Shown: one piece after another, positions 54,081 through 62,744 of the stretch | How the letters are laid out: every line of letters starts with the position of its first letter | How positions within the stretch are numbered: the first letter of the stretch is position 1 | DNA from: an uncultured Saprospiraceae bacterium | GTDB lineage: Bacteria; Bacteroidota; Bacteroidia; Chitinophagales; Saprospiraceae | Assembly: GCA_937924805.1 (NCBI GenBank) | Contig: CALDTZ010000085.1 | Location: 1-64,000 of the forward strand | Direction: 5' to 3' | Length of the DNA stretch: 64,000 bases | The notes under the pieces: model-generated | Databases searched by the model: none | What the model was told of the DNA's origin: nothing | The model's input: only the letters and a program-made list of their open reading frames with translations | Position numbers and translations under genes: made by a program

Positions 54081-55217
54081 TTAAGAACCACAAAAACTAC
54101 GTACATATTGAAATGCTTTATCAAACCCCAATTCAGCTGACTTTCTAATATCCTCACATGCTTTATCGTTTTGCTTTAACAAACCATGCACACTAGCTCT
54201 ATTGTAGAAGGCTTCACCATTTTTATTATTCAGATCAATAAATGTATTAAAATCATTTATAGCTAATTCGAGTTTTTCTTGCTTTGTATAAAGTAGGGCT
54301 CTTGCGTATACATATTTTGAACTCGGTCCTTCATGAGCAATCATCAAACTCATATCTTGAAGTTTTCTTGCTTCATCATCAGATTTTTGGCTTATATATA
54401 AATTGTTTTTTAAAGCTTTATCATTTTGAGGGTTTACTGCCAATACTGCATCAAAGGTTTTTTGTGCTAAACCAAAACTTTCAATTTTCATTAGAGCATA
54501 AGCTTTCATATATAAAACATCTTCATTTTTAGGCTCTTCAACTAGGTATTCATTAGCGTACGAAATGACTTCTTCGTAATTCTGTTGCTTTTGGTATATG
54601 TTCGCTAAATTCAAATTTGCCTTATATGCGGATGGATCTAACGTTATATATTTTGTCAAATCCTTAACTGCATTATCGTAGTTTTCAAGCTTATAATGCG
54701 ACATGCCGGTATAATAGTGCGCTTTTTTTGAGCTATATCCTAATTCTAGTGCTTTGGTAATATCCTTTATAGCTGATTCATATTGCTTCTCAAAATAAGA
54801 CAAATAACCTCTATAATAATATGCCTTTTCTCTATTCGGATCTTTGCTAATAGTCGTCGTAAAAGAACTAATTGCTTCCTTGTAGTTTTTTTGTTTCATT
54901 TGGCTATAGCCAATATAGTATAATGCAGATGACTGATTATCGTCACCAAAACTAGATGCTTTTTTGAAGTCTTTAATTGCATTTTCATAGTCCTTTAGAT
55001 ACATTTTAGAAAGTCCACGTTGGAAATAGGGCTTCTTAAATTGAGGGTCTTTTTCTAGAGATTTGCTGTATAATGCAATCGCATCTTCGTATTCTTTTTG
55101 TTTATAACTTTCTACACCTTCATTATAAAAAATAATAGCTTGTCTTTGTTCTTCTGTTTGACCAAACGAAACAAAGCTGAAACTTAAAAACAAAAATAGG
55201 AGCAATGTGTTTTTCAT
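54081..55217 (-). CDS. secreted TPR-repeat protein
   Basis: 378 residues with a signal peptide (cut near SFGQ) and about nine tetratricopeptide repeats: QAIIFYNEGVESYKQKEYED, KPYFQRGLSKMYLKDYENAI, SALYYIGYSQMKQKNYKEAI, KAYYYRGYLSYFEKQYESAI, KAHYYTGMSHYKLENYDNAV and others at 34-residue spacing. TPR arrays hold proteins together; this one would act in the periplasm or on the outer membrane. A single Cys lies in the last repeat and another at the C-terminus (FCGS). Partner unknown. Confidence 0.85.
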   Translation of the reverse strand: MKNTLLLFLFLSFSFVSFGQTEEQRQAIIFYNEGVESYKQKEYEDAIALYSKSLEKDPQFKKPYFQRGLSKMYLKDYENAIKDFKKASSFGDDNQSSALYYIGYSQMKQKNYKEAISSFTTTISKDPNREKAYYYRGYLSYFEKQYESAIKDITKALELGYSSKKAHYYTGMSHYKLENYDNAVKDLTKYITLDPSAYKANLNLANIYQKQQNYEEVISYANEYLVEEPKNEDVLYMKAYALMKIESFGLAQKTFDAVLAVNPQNDKALKNNLYISQKSDDEARKLQDMSLMIAHEGPSSKYVYARALLYTKQEKLELAINDFNTFIDLNNKNGEAFYNRASVHGLLKQNDKACEDIRKSAELGFDKAFQYVRSFCGS

Positions 55218-55266
55218 AGGGTATTTTTACTAGTTGCTCATATTAACGATATTTATTGAGGATTCA

Positions 55267-56946
55267 TTATTTAACAACCATTTTTTCTTTCCACAAACCT
55301 TTCTGTGTTTTCAATTGAACAAGGTAAATACCGGGCCTAACTTGATCAAAAGAATGGGTTAATGTTTTTTCTTTTGAAAAAATCGATTTACTAAAAACAC
55401 GTTGACCAGTCAAGTTTATTAAAGAAATGGATTCAATCATTTCCGCTTCATAATTGAATATGTTTATTTGTCCGTCAGATGGGTTTGGATATATATTGAA
55501 AACTCCATTATTTTCGGTTTCATTTGGATAAACCAATTGAATTTTACGTTGATCATCGTCGCTAAGATTTGTCATATCAACAACACCGCCAAGCATATTT
55601 ATATATAATATCATATCGTTTCCTGGTACCGTTATTTTCGCGCTTTCACCAAAAGTTATCGAACTTCCATAAGGTAAATCAATAAATACATTTTTGTCTC
55701 CTTCGTATTCATTGTAGGGGACCATCATTAAATTGCCATCAAAAACAAGGTTTGAATTCTTTTTAAATTCAATAGTAGATCCTGACCTAAGATTAACATT
55801 CCCGATTCCTCCATGTCCGAGTTCTAAACGTTGACTTTCTTCAATAACTAATTTACTGTTGTCACGAAATTGGAGACAAGCTTTGCGATCCATAAAACCA
55901 ATATGTCCACCTTTATATACAAAATTCGTATTCTGAGAAAAGATCAATTCAATAATCGTCAAACACATATCTGAACTATTATTAATAATATTTAATTCAT
56001 GGAAAATATTATCATTATTTAAAACAGGCCCAGCTTTCAAGTGACTAAATAACTGATAATAAACTCCTTGAAAATCTTCAATTGTAACATTGATAGATTT
56101 TTGTTCTTCCGTGTTTTCAGCAGGAGTAACAAGTGTGAAACTTTGATTGTCGATAGAAGGAAAACCATCTTCCTTATGAACAAGCAAATAGTTAGCACCC
56201 CACCATGATTGAGTTAAGTCAGAAAAATATAAATCATAGGTTGTTCCATTAAAAAAACCTTCATCAACCAATAAGTCATCTTTAATTATTTCAACATCCC
56301 AAGTCAATTCAAAATCAACACTTGTAAAAAACAATAGCGGATCGAGCGGTGAATCAGGCCCTAAAGCTATTTTATAAATAATTTCTTCAAATACGTTTGT
56401 TTCTGTTTTTTCAGTAACAAAACAAGTACCAACAAAGCATTGATTTTGAGGTGTAAATGCAAAATCAGACCTTCTAGAGACCATTTCGTTATCCCCTTCA
56501 ATGCCTAGGATCGTAATTAATCCAGAACACAAACCTGATGGACAATGATTGCTAAAATCCAAATTAATTGTGGGGTTAGCAAAGGCAGATGCTGTCATAT
56601 AAAAAAGTTGATTTGGTTCGATCGTAATTGGATCTGTCAAGTTTTCCATTTTATACCTTACAAACAAAGCCTTAGAGGTGTCTATGGAATTAAGATCTAT
56701 TCCATATTTATTTAACCCTGGGTTGATTTGCTCTTTCCCCAATTGAATACATCTATCATTTATACGTTCTCCATTCCAAAGATTATCTATGGTTTGATAA
56801 AACTCCCAATTTTTATAGAGGTAAACTTGTTCGTTTTCGTCAATTGAACATGCTATGGAGTCCACATTATATAAATCAATAGAAAACTGTTGTGCACTAA
56901 GTTGACAACTCAAGAAAAATATTAGAAGTATTACAGACCGGCGCAT
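55267..56946 (-). CDS. T9SS-secreted protein with C-terminal type A sorting domain
   Basis: 559 residues with a signal peptide (cut near LSAQ). The middle part contains repeated short beta strands rich in polar residues (LELGHGGIGNVNLRSGS, IEFKKNSNLVFDGNLM, SSITFGESAKITVPGNDM) that suggest a beta-helix. The last ~80 residues begin NGVFNIYPNPSDGQINIF and end EKMVVK, a type A T9SS sorting domain. It is therefore expected at the cell surface or released. I find no enzyme motif. It lies just upstream of the TPR gene. Confidence 0.82.
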   Translation of the reverse strand: MRRSVILLIFFLSCQLSAQQFSIDLYNVDSIACSIDENEQVYLYKNWEFYQTIDNLWNGERINDRCIQLGKEQINPGLNKYGIDLNSIDTSKALFVRYKMENLTDPITIEPNQLFYMTASAFANPTINLDFSNHCPSGLCSGLITILGIEGDNEMVSRRSDFAFTPQNQCFVGTCFVTEKTETNVFEEIIYKIALGPDSPLDPLLFFTSVDFELTWDVEIIKDDLLVDEGFFNGTTYDLYFSDLTQSWWGANYLLVHKEDGFPSIDNQSFTLVTPAENTEEQKSINVTIEDFQGVYYQLFSHLKAGPVLNNDNIFHELNIINNSSDMCLTIIELIFSQNTNFVYKGGHIGFMDRKACLQFRDNSKLVIEESQRLELGHGGIGNVNLRSGSTIEFKKNSNLVFDGNLMMVPYNEYEGDKNVFIDLPYGSSITFGESAKITVPGNDMILYINMLGGVVDMTNLSDDDQRKIQLVYPNETENNGVFNIYPNPSDGQINIFNYEAEMIESISLINLTGQRVFSKSIFSKEKTLTHSFDQVRPGIYLVQLKTQKGLWKEKMVVK

Positions 56947-57053
56947 ATGGTTTTGTTTTAGTATAAATGATTGTCATTAAATTAAGGAATAATACTTTAT
57001 GAATCCATATTTATCCCCATTCAAAAAGGCAATGTCGCCATGAACACACCGAA

Positions 57054-58691
57054 TTAACTCAAGTATTTACCTACAATTGGCATCCTTCTGCCCATTCCAA
57101 AAGCTTTGTTTGAAACCCGCAAAGCTGGTGCTGTTTGGTATCTTTTAAACTCATTTATATTTACGAGTCTTAAAATTCGTCGAACTAGTTTTTCATCAAA
57201 TCCCATTTTTATAATTTCTTTAGGACCTTTTTGTTTTTCTATATATTGAAATAGAATTTGATCTAAAATATCATAGTCGGGTAGACTATCAGAGTCTTTT
57301 TGATTTGGTCTTAACTCAGCAGAAGGTGGTTTTTCAATTGAATTTATTGGAATAAAAACGTTCTCTTTATTTACAAATCGAGACAATGCAAACACTTCTG
57401 TCTTGTAGATATCCGCTAATACAGAAAGTCCACCACATAGATCACCATATAGTGTTCCATAACCTACCGCCATTTCGCTTTTATTCGATGTGTTTAGCAA
57501 AATGTTTCCAAATTTATTTGACATTGCCATAAGCAACAAACCTCTGCTTCTAGCTTGAATGTTTTCTTCTGTTACGTTAAAAGGTAAATCTTTAAAAATT
57601 GGTTTTAATTGCGTTTCTACAACCTTATAGATATCCTTAATTTCAATAATGTCATATTGAATCCCAAGGTTCTTAGATAATTGAACAGCATCCGCAACAG
57701 AGTGATCAGACGAATATTGGGAAGGCATCAATAAACCTCTTACATTATCAGAACCTAGTGCACGTACTGCCAATGCGCAAGTTAGTGCTGAATCTATCCC
57801 CCCTGATAATCCAATTATCGCTTTTTTAAAACCTAATTTATTAAAGTAATCTTTGATTCCTAAAACGATTGCATCATGTATTAAAGCTATTTTGTTTTTT
57901 TCTTGTTCTGATGATTTTTCACTTTTCATCACTGCACTAAGTTCAATGCTCGTTTGTTGCTCTTCAAAATAATTCATTTCATGAAAAACGGTACCATTTG
58001 GTGCCATAACCACGCTTCCTCCATCAAATATAATCTCCGTTTGTGCCCCTACGTGATTAACATAGAGTAATGGAATCTTATACTTATTTACATTCGCCTT
58101 GATGACACCCAATCGATCTTTAGCATGATTATATGTAAAAGGAGATGCAGATACATTTATAATAAAATCAGGTTTTTTTAACATCATTTGGTCTAAAGGA
58201 GAAACTTTATACAAAGGGTTTTCATTCCCAATATCCCAAATATCTTCACAAACAGTAAGGGCGATTTTTTTTCCTTGAAATTCGAATACATCAAATTCCG
58301 TATTAGGTTCGAAGTATCTATATTCATCGAAAATGTCATAGGTAGGCAAAAGCGTTTTGTGTTGAACAAATTTTACTTCTTGATTTTCAAGAAAATAAAC
58401 AGAATTAAATAAATCTTTTCCTTCTGGAACAGGATTTCTAGAATGAGCGCCAATAACGATGGCAATCCCATCTGCTGCTGTTACTATTTTTTGAAGATAT
58501 TCTTCCGCTTGAATAATAAAATCATCAAATTCCAAGAAATCTCTTGGTGGGTAACCTGTTATTGCAAGTTCACCAAAAATGACTAAATCACAAGCATCTT
58601 GTTTCGCATTTTTAACTGCCTCTAGTATTTTAGACGTGTTAGCCTCAAAGTTTCCAATGTGATAATTTAATTGAGCTAAACTGATTTTCAT
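57054..58691 (-). CDS. nadE: glutamine-dependent NAD+ synthetase
   Basis: 545 residues. N-terminal nitrilase-type amidase domain (1-260) with Glu in FGELAITGYPPRDFL, Lys/Tyr region KTLLPTYDIFDEYRYF and the catalytic Cys in ALTVCEDIWDIG. C-terminal synthetase domain has the ATP loop IIGLSGGIDSALTCALAV and LLNTSNKSEMAVGYGTLYGD. It makes NAD from nicotinate adenine dinucleotide using glutamine ammonia. A promoter box lies 14 bp upstream of the ATG. nadC is also in this window, but not adjacent. Confidence 0.97.
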   Translation of the reverse strand: MKISLAQLNYHIGNFEANTSKILEAVKNAKQDACDLVIFGELAITGYPPRDFLEFDDFIIQAEEYLQKIVTAADGIAIVIGAHSRNPVPEGKDLFNSVYFLENQEVKFVQHKTLLPTYDIFDEYRYFEPNTEFDVFEFQGKKIALTVCEDIWDIGNENPLYKVSPLDQMMLKKPDFIINVSASPFTYNHAKDRLGVIKANVNKYKIPLLYVNHVGAQTEIIFDGGSVVMAPNGTVFHEMNYFEEQQTSIELSAVMKSEKSSEQEKNKIALIHDAIVLGIKDYFNKLGFKKAIIGLSGGIDSALTCALAVRALGSDNVRGLLMPSQYSSDHSVADAVQLSKNLGIQYDIIEIKDIYKVVETQLKPIFKDLPFNVTEENIQARSRGLLLMAMSNKFGNILLNTSNKSEMAVGYGTLYGDLCGGLSVLADIYKTEVFALSRFVNKENVFIPINSIEKPPSAELRPNQKDSDSLPDYDILDQILFQYIEKQKGPKEIIKMGFDEKLVRRILRLVNINEFKRYQTAPALRVSNKAFGMGRRMPIVGKYLS

Positions 58692-58705
58692 AAAAATTAT
58701 TTGTT

Positions 58706-58713
58706 CAAAGGTA
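58706..58713 (-). promoter_or_regulatory. -7 promoter box of nadE
   Basis: TACCTTTG on the minus strand matches TAnnTTTG and ends 14 bp before ATG 58691. No clear -33 TTG is seen, so it is a partial match. Confidence 0.45.
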
Positions 58714-58842
58714 ATAGATGCACTTATTGTAAAGAAAAAGATTTGGTTAAATCTCCATTGTCAAATTCTACTCTTTATCCTCTTAATAAAATATTATATC
58801 ATTTAATTTTCATTATCTAAATGTCTATCTTCGTCATCAATT

Positions 58843-59976
58843 ATGAGCCAATTTGTTGTATCTGCAAGAAAATATAGACCTAAAACCTTTGATGAGGTCG
58901 TAGGACAATCGCATGTTGCATCAACTTTAAAAAATGCGTTACAAAAAGATCAATTAGCGCATGCATATCTTTTTACTGGACCTCATGGGGTTGGGAAGAC
59001 TACCTGTGCAAGATTATTGGCAAAAGTATTAAACTGTCAAAACATAACAGAGGGTCAAAACCCTTGTAATACTTGTTCGTCTTGTGAAGCATTTAGTAAT
59101 AGTGCTTCTTTCAATATTATAGAATTAGATGCCGCTTCTAACAATTCCGTGGAGCATATGCGAAGTCTAATAGAACAAGTACGATTTCAACCACAAGAAG
59201 GGAAATATAAGATCTTTATCATTGATGAGGTTCATATGTTATCTACCTCCGCGTTTAATGCGTTTTTAAAGACCTTAGAAGAACCACCTTCATATGCTAT
59301 TTTTATTTTAGCAACGACAGAAAAACACAAAATAATTCCGACAATCTTATCTCGATGTCAAATTTATGATTTCAAAAGAATTCAAAATAATGATATCATA
59401 GAACAATTGTCGAATATTGCTGAAAAAGAAAATTTAAAATACGAACCAGAAGCACTAAACATTATAGCAGAAAAAGCAGATGGTGCAATGCGAGATGCTT
59501 TATCTATTTTTGATAGAATTGTAAGTTCATCCAATGGTACTATTGAATATAAATCCGTTCTAGAAAATCTAAATATACTAGATTACGAATATTACTTCAA
59601 AATGATTGATAGTGCTATTCAAGAAGATTTGGCTTCTGTTATTCTTCATTTTCATGAAGTTCTTAACAATGGTTTTGAGCCAGCCATATTCTTAAAAGGT
59701 ATGTTAGAGCATTTACGAAAGCTCTTATTAGCTAAAAATGAAAAAACGCTATCGCTTTTAACAGTCGGACCAGAACTCAAAGAAAGATATGTTAATCAAG
59801 CAATGTTGACAAGTTCATCATTCGTCTTGACATCACTTAATTTAATAAACAACGCAGAAATTGCCCTTCAAAGAGCTAGTAATAAAATAATTACGAGCGA
59901 AATTGCTTTAAGCAAAATGACCTTTTTTAATCGAATAGAAGATTTGTCAAAAAAAAAAAGGACAGCCCTCAACTAG
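58843..59976 (+). CDS. dnaX: DNA polymerase III subunit gamma (frame-0 product of dnaX)
   Basis: 377 residues in frame 0: start MSQFVVSARKYRPKTFDEVV, Walker A FTGPHGVGKTTCARLLAKVL, a zinc-binding Cys set (LNCQNIT...PCNTCSSC), Walker B IFIIDEVHMLST and the sensor region ILATTEKHKIIPTILSRCQ. It is the clamp-loader ATPase. The frame ends LSKKKRTALN, just after a run of eleven A, giving a gamma-length protein. The tau part continues in the -1 frame to 60569, so frame 0 and the -1 frame together make a normal dnaX of about 575 residues. Confidence 0.93.
   Translation: MSQFVVSARKYRPKTFDEVVGQSHVASTLKNALQKDQLAHAYLFTGPHGVGKTTCARLLAKVLNCQNITEGQNPCNTCSSCEAFSNSASFNIIELDAASNNSVEHMRSLIEQVRFQPQEGKYKIFIIDEVHMLSTSAFNAFLKTLEEPPSYAIFILATTEKHKIIPTILSRCQIYDFKRIQNNDIIEQLSNIAEKENLKYEPEALNIIAEKADGAMRDALSIFDRIVSSSNGTIEYKSVLENLNILDYEYYFKMIDSAIQEDLASVILHFHEVLNNGFEPAIFLKGMLEHLRKLLLAKNEKTLSLLTVGPELKERYVNQAMLTSSSFVLTSLNLINNAEIALQRASNKIITSEIALSKMTFFNRIEDLSKKKRTALN
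59949..59959 (+). other. A11 slippery run joining gamma and tau frames of dnaX
   Basis: Eleven consecutive A residues within codons Ser-Lys-Lys-Lys-Arg. Frame 0 stops 15 bp later (TAG 59974-59976). One extra A (transcriptional slippage) or a -1 ribosomal shift joins frame 0 to the -1 frame that encodes the tau tail. No strong stem-loop is evident just downstream, which favours polymerase slippage over a classical stimulated ribosomal shift. A homopolymer sequencing error is a possible alternative. Confidence 0.75.
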
Positions 59977-60569
59977 AAAACACGAAGTCTAATTCGATAC
60001 CAGAAGTTAAAACAAAAATTTTACCTGGTGAAGAACCTAAATCAGATACGAAAGAAATAAAATCTAGTCCGAATACTGAAGTTCGTGTCAAACCTGTAAT
60101 TAACAAAACAAAAACACCTTCGATAACAGCTAACCTTGATGCTTTAATTAACAATATAAAAAAGGAAGAATCAAACAACCTTAAAGCGAAAGTCGAGTTC
60201 TCACAAACGACATTTGATGCTATGTGGAACGACTTCCGAAACAATATAGAATCGATTACTGTTAAAACGGCACTTAAGAATTGTACTTTCGAGACACAAC
60301 CAAATAGTATTATTTGTTATTTTCCTTCTGAACGTATCAAAGATGTATTTATTCAGCAAAAATCATTTGCATCTTCAATACAAGAAAGTTTTACAACGAC
60401 AAATATTGCTTTGGAATCGATTGTAGATATTTCGAGATTTCCGGAATTTGAAGCCTTAATGAAACAAAGGCGTCAACTTACGACGAAAGAGAAATTCGAA
60501 ATGATGGAAAAGAAAAACCCTTTGATTCGAGATTTGATGGAAACATTGAAACTTAAGGTCGAATCATGA
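59958..60569 (+). CDS. dnaX: tau-specific C-terminal region of dnaX (-1 frame)
   Basis: In the -1 frame relative to the gamma part, an open frame of about 200 residues continues from the A-run: a charged linker (KDSPQLENTKSNSIPEVKTK, then a Lys/Thr/Ser-rich stretch) leads to a folded C-terminal part (TFDAMWNDFRNNIESITVKT, ALKNCTF...IICYFPSER, LMKQRRQLTTKEKFEMMEKK). The layout matches the tau linker and polymerase-binding domain. An internal ATG at 60222 could be mistaken for a separate gene start, but the linker upstream is in the same frame. Confidence 0.8.
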   Translation, partial: KDSPQLENTKSNSIPEVKTKILPGEEPKSDTKEIKSSPNTEVRVKPVINKTKTPSITANLDALINNIKKEESNNLKAKVEFSQTTFDAMWNDFRNNIESITVKTALKNCTFETQPNSIICYFPSERIKDVFIQQKSFASSIQESFTTTNIALESIVDISRFPEFEALMKQRRQLTTKEKFEMMEKKNPLIRDLMETLKLKVES

Positions 60570-60596
60570 TTAAGTTAAAACAAAAAACAATAAAGT

Positions 60597-61283
60597 ATGA
60601 AAGATCAATCTTTATGGTTTTTAGAAAACATTGATGTTAGTGGTATCTTTTGTTCAAACAAAATGTCTGAACATAATGCTTTACACACCAACAAGGTTTT
60701 CAAAAAAAACGAATACATTTATTTACCAGACCAGAGTTCTGATAAAATTTATTTTATTGCTTCTGGTCGTATCAAAGTTGGTTCCTACAACCAGGGAGGT
60801 AAGGAAATCACAAAAGCTCTATTAGCTAAAGGAGAGGTCTTTGGAGAGCTCGCTATTATTAGTGAAGACAAAAGAAGAGATTTCGCGATTGCATTAGAAG
60901 AATCTGAAATCTGCGTTTTACCTGTAAGTGAAATGAAAGCTATGATGAAAGATCATAATTCGATTAGTTTATTTTTTATGAGAATTATGGGTTCCAAGGT
61001 GTTGGAAATGGAAAATAGGCTTGAATCTTTAGTTTTCAAAGATTCAAGAAGTCGAATTATCGATTATTTGTTAGAAATGGTTGAAAAAAGAGGTCAAAGA
61101 ATTGGATATGAATGGGTTGTTAGAAACTTTATTACCCATCAAGAAATCGCAAATCTGACGGCCACTTCAAGGCAAACAGTAACAACTATTTTGAATGAAT
61201 TAAGAAATAAAAACATTATTACTTTCAATAGAAAAAGACTATTAGTTCGTGATCTAGATATGTTAAAATCTGAAGGTGTTTAA
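60597..61283 (+). CDS. Crp/Fnr family transcriptional regulator
   Basis: 228 residues. Cyclic-nucleotide-binding-like domain (about 35-130: IYFIASGRIKVGSYNQGGKE, LLAKGEVFGELAIISEDKR) then a long dimerisation helix and a C-terminal winged helix with recognition region THQEIANLTATSRQTVTTIL. The N-terminal Cys cluster of FNR iron-sulfur proteins is absent; a single early Cys (IFCSNK) is not enough. The effector is unknown. It lies 27 bp after the tau stop and 2 bp before pyrD, so it is co-transcribed with both. Confidence 0.92.
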   Translation: MKDQSLWFLENIDVSGIFCSNKMSEHNALHTNKVFKKNEYIYLPDQSSDKIYFIASGRIKVGSYNQGGKEITKALLAKGEVFGELAIISEDKRRDFAIALEESEICVLPVSEMKAMMKDHNSISLFFMRIMGSKVLEMENRLESLVFKDSRSRIIDYLLEMVEKRGQRIGYEWVVRNFITHQEIANLTATSRQTVTTILNELRNKNIITFNRKRLLVRDLDMLKSEGV

Positions 61284-61285
61284 AT

Positions 61286-62329
61286 ATGTTTTATCAACTC
61301 TTTTTGAAACCTTTTTTGTTTTTATTCTATCCAGAAAAGTCGCACCACATTGCGTTATCATTATTTAGATTTGCTTTAAATACACCAATTCTAAGTTCAA
61401 TTTTAAAGAAAAAGTACGCCACTAAATCCTTTGATGCACCGGTTTCGTCATTCGGTTTATCATTCAAAAACCGTGTTGGATTAGCTGCTGGTTTTGATAA
61501 AGATGGTAAATATATTGATCTTGTTTCACGACTAGGTTTCGGATTTATTGAAATAGGTACCGTTACGCCAAAACCACAAGCCGGCAATCCTCTACCTAGG
61601 TTATTTAGACTTCCAAAAGACAAGGCGCTAATCAATCGAATGGGATTCAACAATGACGGTGTAGATGCACTTGTCTCTAGATTGAAAAAAGCGTCATATG
61701 ACCATGTGATTTTAGGTGGAAATATTGGCAAAAACAAGGTAACACCCAATGATAAAGCTTATCTAGATTATCTTATATGTTTCGAGAAACTTCATGCTTA
61801 CGTTGATTATTTTGTTGTCAATGTTAGTTCACCCAATACCCCAGGATTAAGAGACTTACAAGAAGTAAACAGTTTACGCAAAATTCTAACCCCTTTGGTT
61901 CAACATTCACTTCAAACCAATAAAAAACCTATTCTTTTAAAAGTTGCTCCTGATGTTTCTTATGATCATCTTGATGGAATTATTGATTTAATGATGGAAT
62001 TATCAATGGATGGTTTAATTATTTCAAATACAACGATTGATCGATCCAACCTTTCTACCAACAAAGATGAAGTAGATAAAATCGGTTCAGGTGGGGTAAG
62101 TGGAAAACCATTACTAGATTCTTCTTCATCGATGATACAATATGTAAATAAAAAAACAAATGGTGCATTAGAAATCATTGGCGTTGGAGGTATTCATTCG
62201 GGAGATGATGGACTTAATAAAATAAAAGCAGGTGCCTCATTGGTCCAAATTTATACTGGTTTTATTTACGAAGGTCCAACATTAATTGGCGAGATTAAAA
62301 AGAAACTTCAAAATTTATCTAAAGGATAA
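61286..62329 (+). CDS. pyrD: dihydroorotate dehydrogenase (quinone), class 2
   Basis: 347 residues. An N-terminal amphipathic membrane anchor (MFYQLFLKPFLFLFYPEKSH) marks the quinone-dependent class 2. FMN/substrate segments: VGLAAGFDKDGKYIDLVSRL, FGFIEIGTVTPKPQAGNPLP, NRMGFNNDGVDAL, catalytic Ser in VVNVSSPNTPGLRDLQ, PILLKVAPD and IIGVGGIHSGDDGL. It oxidises dihydroorotate to orotate at the inner membrane. It begins 2 bp after the Crp/Fnr gene. Confidence 0.97.
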   Translation: MFYQLFLKPFLFLFYPEKSHHIALSLFRFALNTPILSSILKKKYATKSFDAPVSSFGLSFKNRVGLAAGFDKDGKYIDLVSRLGFGFIEIGTVTPKPQAGNPLPRLFRLPKDKALINRMGFNNDGVDALVSRLKKASYDHVILGGNIGKNKVTPNDKAYLDYLICFEKLHAYVDYFVVNVSSPNTPGLRDLQEVNSLRKILTPLVQHSLQTNKKPILLKVAPDVSYDHLDGIIDLMMELSMDGLIISNTTIDRSNLSTNKDEVDKIGSGGVSGKPLLDSSSSMIQYVNKKTNGALEIIGVGGIHSGDDGLNKIKAGASLVQIYTGFIYEGPTLIGEIKKKLQNLSKG

Positions 62330-62587
62330 GGGTATTTTATATAAAGTTTTAAAAGACCTATCACTCTTATTCATCATTCTTCTATTTACAGTTCCCTCTT
62401 TTAGAGCAAGTTATACAATATCATTTATTTCAATGAAAAAAACGACGGAATATAAGTGTGAATTCTGGTGTATCTAACACATGCAAAAAATTGCTTATGG
62501 TATGCCATTTGAATTAACATACATGATATTAACCACTACTATTAAAGAAATGTATGTGGATTTAATAACCAAAACCATATTCAAACC
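62330..62587 (+). other. intergenic stretch, no convincing gene
   Basis: Between pyrD and nadC there are ~400 bp. This first part contains short overlapping open frames (one of 52 codons from ATG 62481) without recognisable features. I see no RNA gene, repeat or promoter match. The rest holds a 35-codon candidate and a terminator, listed separately. Confidence 0.4.
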
Positions 62588-62695
62588 ATGCTTGAGAAGG
62601 AAGAGGAATCTATCTACTCAGACGCTAGATTTTGGTTAGTTTTATTATCATCAACTTTGTTAATAAGTTTCTTGATTTTTAGCTATCCTGGGTAG
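62588..62695 (+). CDS. candidate 35-aa single-pass membrane micropeptide
   Basis: ATG 62588 to TAG 62695 encodes MLEKEEESIYSDARF followed by a hydrophobic run of about 17 residues (WLVLLSSTLLISFLIF) and SYPG. An acidic head plus one membrane helix is the common form of bacterial micropeptides, and a strong terminator follows 12 bp later. A competing 52-codon frame overlaps it, so the call is tentative. It could instead be non-coding 3' sequence of pyrD. Confidence 0.35.
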   Translation: MLEKEEESIYSDARFWLVLLSSTLLISFLIFSYPG

Positions 62696-62707
62696 AAAAA
62701 GCATGAG

Positions 62708-62744
62708 AAGGCTGAATGTTTAACCAAACATTCAGCTTTCTTTT
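62708..62744 (+). terminator. rho-independent terminator between pyrD and nadC
   Basis: A perfect 11-bp stem GCTGAATGTTT (62711-62721) / AAACATTCAGC (62726-62736) with a 4-base loop is followed by TTTCTTTT on the plus strand. It ends the dnaX-pyrD transcript. Its right arm covers the last codon and stop of the convergent nadC gene. Confidence 0.85.

Noticed and set aside
60222..60569. Stand-alone 115-residue gene starting at ATG 60222
   Set aside because: The same frame is open from the A-run near 59958 and reads as a tau linker, so the ATG is internal to the dnaX tail.
62286..62477. 63-residue open frame starting inside pyrD
   Set aside because: Begins within the pyrD coding region in a shifted frame; the hydrophobic part has no recognisable start codon of its own after the pyrD stop.
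62481..62639. 52-codon open frame in the pyrD-nadC gap
   Set aside because: No signal, repeat or known motif, and it overlaps the better micropeptide candidate in another frame.
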